This document shows, piece after piece, positions 32,634-34,569 of a DNA stretch of 34,569 nucleotides (position 1 is its first letter; each line of letters begins with the position of its first letter). The stretch lies in contig JAFZZR010000105.1 in NCBI GenBank assembly GCA_017615635.1, forward strand, positions 1 to 34,569, in the 5' to 3' direction. The translations under genes and the position numbers were made by a program. Origin of the DNA: Lentisphaeria bacterium. Lineage in GTDB: Bacteria > Verrucomicrobiota > Lentisphaeria > Victivallales > UBA1829. The notes under the pieces were generated by a model that worked only from the letters and a program-made list of their open reading frames with translations, was not told the origin of the DNA and did not search any database.

Positions 32634-34349
32634 TCACGGCGTTTCCGCCGCCGGGGGATAAATGAGGTACACGCCCGGATTGTCGTACCAGGCGGCCTCG
32701 TCCGGCTTCAGGCATGTGTAGACCAGAAGGACAAGTTCGTTGGCTTCGGGCGGGACCTTGACGAAGCCGAAGGCCCGCTGCCATCCCTCTGCATTCTTTT
32801 CTTCGGAAAAAGGAAGGAGCACGTTGCGCGGCTGAATGATCCATCGGTTGTCGTGCATCCAGCGGACCAGCACATAACTTTTTTCGCCGCCCTTCTTGAA
32901 GGCTTCGCAGGCATAGACCTGCCCCGGTTTCACTTTCATGGCCGGCTTATGGACAAGACACGCATTGTCCGCGCCCACGGCCCGGGCGGAGAAAGAATCG
33001 CCCATGCCCGTCGTCGTATCCAGTGCAAAACTCCCCTCCTTCGGATCATTGCGCCAGAAGGCCCAGCCCGGAGGCAGCGTACGCGTATCCCAGTCCGATT
33101 GAGCCTCGCCGACCCGGACTTTCTTTACGGGCACGCATTCCGGATTGCCGATCAGGTTCACGAGTCCGCCGTTTTCGGCCTTTTTTTCATACATCTCCCG
33201 GACAGCCCGATCCTCATCGATGATGAAGTTCATGGTATCGGTGAGCCCGGGCAGTTTCTCCTCCCAGGTTTCCGGATCGACCGGCCACGGCGTCTTGCTC
33301 AATCTCTCCGCGCAGTCCCATTTGATCCAGCTGTTGTATTCGCCGTAGACCCAGCAGTACTGATCCGCGCAAGCAACGGCTTCCGAGAAATTGTTGAACA
33401 GCGTGATCAGGCGGGACCCGTCGGTGGGCGGATGATACCATTTGCTTTTCGTGTGGATTTTTACGGACATATCGGTGTACATATCCAGATACAGACCGAA
33501 TCCGATCTGATACTGCTGATAGAATTTCGCACGGTTTTCCGGCGCAATCAGCTTTCCGCCCTTCCGGACGATCTTCCAGGCAAGTTCGTAAAATTCGTTC
33601 CGCAGACCCGTGCAGGTGTATCCGTCTTCCGACGCATCCACCATGACCGCCCCGGACGGCAGTTCGTCCAGCAGTCCGTTGATGAAAGCCGGCCAGAGAT
33701 TGCCGGATCGCTCCGCTTCCTTCCACGGTTCATCGGCAGCATATCGTCCGCCCAGGAAACTGAACGAAAGCAGCACCATGTCCGGGTGTTCCGCCCCCAT
33801 GGCCTTCATGATCTGCGCACCGCGTCTGCGGGCCAGTTTCACGGCCTCCGGATAGGCAGGATCGCCGGGCAGATGCATGAACTGCTTCGTCTTCGGATAA
33901 TCTTCCGGATCCAGCATGAATCCCTTCAATCCGCCCGCTTTTGCAATGGCGGCGAAGGCTCCGGCGTTATGCTCGGCCCGTTCCCAGGCGGCGTCATCGG
34001 TCCAGGCCAGACGCCGGGTGGGCGCAAAATTGGTCATCAGAAGATTGTACTTGAGTCTGCCCGAGGAAATTTTTTTGATGTTTTCGATTTCCCCGGCGTA
34101 TTCTTCCTTCACCCAGCGGGCGTCGGACAGCACGTTCCGCATGAAGACGGTTCTCCCGTCCGCACGCTTCTTCGAAAGAGAGATGGATATGCCGTCCAGC
34201 GGCAGTTTCTCCAGTTCCGGCAGATTCCGGACCAGATCCTCCGTGGTGACTTTCAGCAGATCCCAGCCGTGCCCGATAAAATGCTTCTCCCCCGCGAACG
34301 CGGTGCAGACCAGCATCAGCAGTACAAAAGGCGTCAGTATTCTCTTCAT
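32634..34349 (-). CDS. Secreted protein of unknown function, barrel-like
   Basis: The 571-residue protein has a clear Sec signal (LTPFVLLMLVCTAFA, cleavage after about residue 19). I cannot assign it to a named family. The N-terminal two-thirds alternate predicted strands and helices as in a (beta/alpha)8 barrel, with strand-end acidic residues typical of glycoside hydrolases: GFMLDPEDYP (about 144-153) and AVMVDASEDGYT (about 234-245). From about 410 the protein looks like a beta-sandwich sugar-binding module: ending strands include ELVLLVYTCLKP and WYDNPGVYLI. It follows the prepilin-like gene after 20 nt and is likely co-transcribed with it. A glycosidase role is a guess from fold and neighbours. 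Confidence 0.75.
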   Translation of the reverse strand: MKRILTPFVLLMLVCTAFAGEKHFIGHGWDLLKVTTEDLVRNLPELEKLPLDGISISLSKKRADGRTVFMRNVLSDARWVKEEYAGEIENIKKISSGRLKYNLLMTNFAPTRRLAWTDDAAWERAEHNAGAFAAIAKAGGLKGFMLDPEDYPKTKQFMHLPGDPAYPEAVKLARRRGAQIMKAMGAEHPDMVLLSFSFLGGRYAADEPWKEAERSGNLWPAFINGLLDELPSGAVMVDASEDGYTCTGLRNEFYELAWKIVRKGGKLIAPENRAKFYQQYQIGFGLYLDMYTDMSVKIHTKSKWYHPPTDGSRLITLFNNFSEAVACADQYCWVYGEYNSWIKWDCAERLSKTPWPVDPETWEEKLPGLTDTMNFIIDEDRAVREMYEKKAENGGLVNLIGNPECVPVKKVRVGEAQSDWDTRTLPPGWAFWRNDPKEGSFALDTTTGMGDSFSARAVGADNACLVHKPAMKVKPGQVYACEAFKKGGEKSYVLVRWMHDNRWIIQPRNVLLPFSEEKNAEGWQRAFGFVKVPPEANELVLLVYTCLKPDEAAWYDNPGVYLIYPPAAETP

Positions 34350-34369
34350 TTTTTGCTGTTCCCCAACGG

Positions 34370-34569
34370 TTATCTTTCCTCGATACCGGATGCAGCGCCC
34401 CAGATGTCTTCCCGTCCGGATCCGATGTTGACCAGCACCGTGCTTCGGGCCTCCACATGCCCGTCCAGGTTCACCTGATTCCGGTTTCTCCCGTGTGCGC
34501 CGTAGGAACCGACGGAGTTGCGGGCGGGATCGTAGACGCCGTCAACGGTATAATCCGCCAGATCGGCGG
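34370..34569 (-). CDS. Prepilin-like protein, C-terminal part (cut by window edge)
   Basis: The last 65 residues of a protein that continues beyond the window. It contains HGRNRNQVNLDGHVEAR, a clean H-x9-DG motif, which marks the C-terminal end of the prepilin-like proteins common in Lentisphaerota and Planctomycetota. The stop is at 34370-34372 and the secreted unknown protein gene starts 20 nt later. The N-terminal methylation motif, if present, lies outside the window. Confidence 0.78.
   Translation of the reverse strand, partial: ADLADYTVDGVYDPARNSVGSYGAHGRNRNQVNLDGHVEARSTVLVNIGSGREDIWGAASGIEER

Noticed and set aside
32589..34478. 629-codon forward frame opposite the secreted unknown protein
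   Set aside because: The minus-strand frame has a signal peptide, sensible composition and operon spacing; the forward one has none.

Overview
The window most likely comes from a Gram-negative, gut-type member of the Lentisphaerota (Victivallales-like) in the PVC superphylum. Four things point there. There is a 52-residue small basic protein of the kind associated with Chlamydiae, Verrucomicrobia and Lentisphaerae (21768-21926). There are prepilin-like proteins with an N-terminal methylation motif at both ends of the window, one with a clear H-x9-DG motif. Secreted or cytosolic glycan-degrading enzymes are numerous (DUF4838, GH36-like, GH106-like, a Gfo/Idh/MocA oxidoreductase). An lpxK gene implies lipid A. 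The DNA is moderately GC-rich with strong third-position bias, which produces many long antisense shadow frames. The taxonomic call is inference from gene content only.

Layout. 1-6212 (+): prepilin-like protein, secreted DUF4838 protein, galE behind its own promoter, and a GH36-like alpha-galactosidase-type enzyme. 6267-9479 (-): rpmA, a strong terminator, then obgE, a pteridine-reductase-like SDR and an unknown membrane-anchored coiled-coil protein, the last two tightly coupled to the genes before them. 9645-12336: an AraC-type regulator divergent from L-fucose isomerase, with a shared AT-rich promoter/operator region. 12630-12753: tRNA-Gly(GCC) with its own promoter. 12835-18307 (-): a type I restriction-modification operon, hsdM - truncated rhuM - hsdS - hsdR, in which every junction overlaps or nearly overlaps. 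18413-19701 (+): lpxK. 19721-22019 (-): small basic protein, terminator, aconitase. 22074-23771 (+): a TPP riboswitch controlling thi4 and thiE. 23814-26411 (+): an isoleucine-rich leader peptide, overlapping hairpins, and a large protein joining an XRE-type HTH, a cupin and an acyl-CoA synthetase. 26441-27692 (+): an MscS channel behind a 29-bp palindrome. 27678-34569 (-): GH106-like glycosidase, Gfo/Idh/MocA oxidoreductase, a secreted protein of unknown function, and the C-terminal end of a second prepilin-like protein.

How the genes work together. The carbohydrate genes fit a lifestyle of harvesting host or plant glycans rich in galactose, fucose and perhaps rhamnose: exo-acting hydrolases release sugars, GalE and FucI feed them into central metabolism, and the oxidoreductase may modify sugars. 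The thiamine operon makes the thiazole moiety with a Thi4 that has His at the sulfur-donor position of yeast Thi4, consistent with sulfide-dependent chemistry in an anaerobe.

The most interesting locus is 23814-26411. Ten of the last fourteen codons of a 44-codon leader encode Ile, and the stop codon sits in the first arm of a set of mutually exclusive hairpins. This looks like isoleucine-sensing attenuation. An acyl-CoA synthetase under Ile control would make sense if it activates 2-methylbutyrate (or a related branched acid) for reductive isoleucine synthesis; that role is inference. Also notable are a restriction subunit with three Cys-rich CPxCGxxPCxC repeats, a RhuM remnant inside the RM operon, and terminators placed just before obgE, the aconitase gene and the GH106-like gene.
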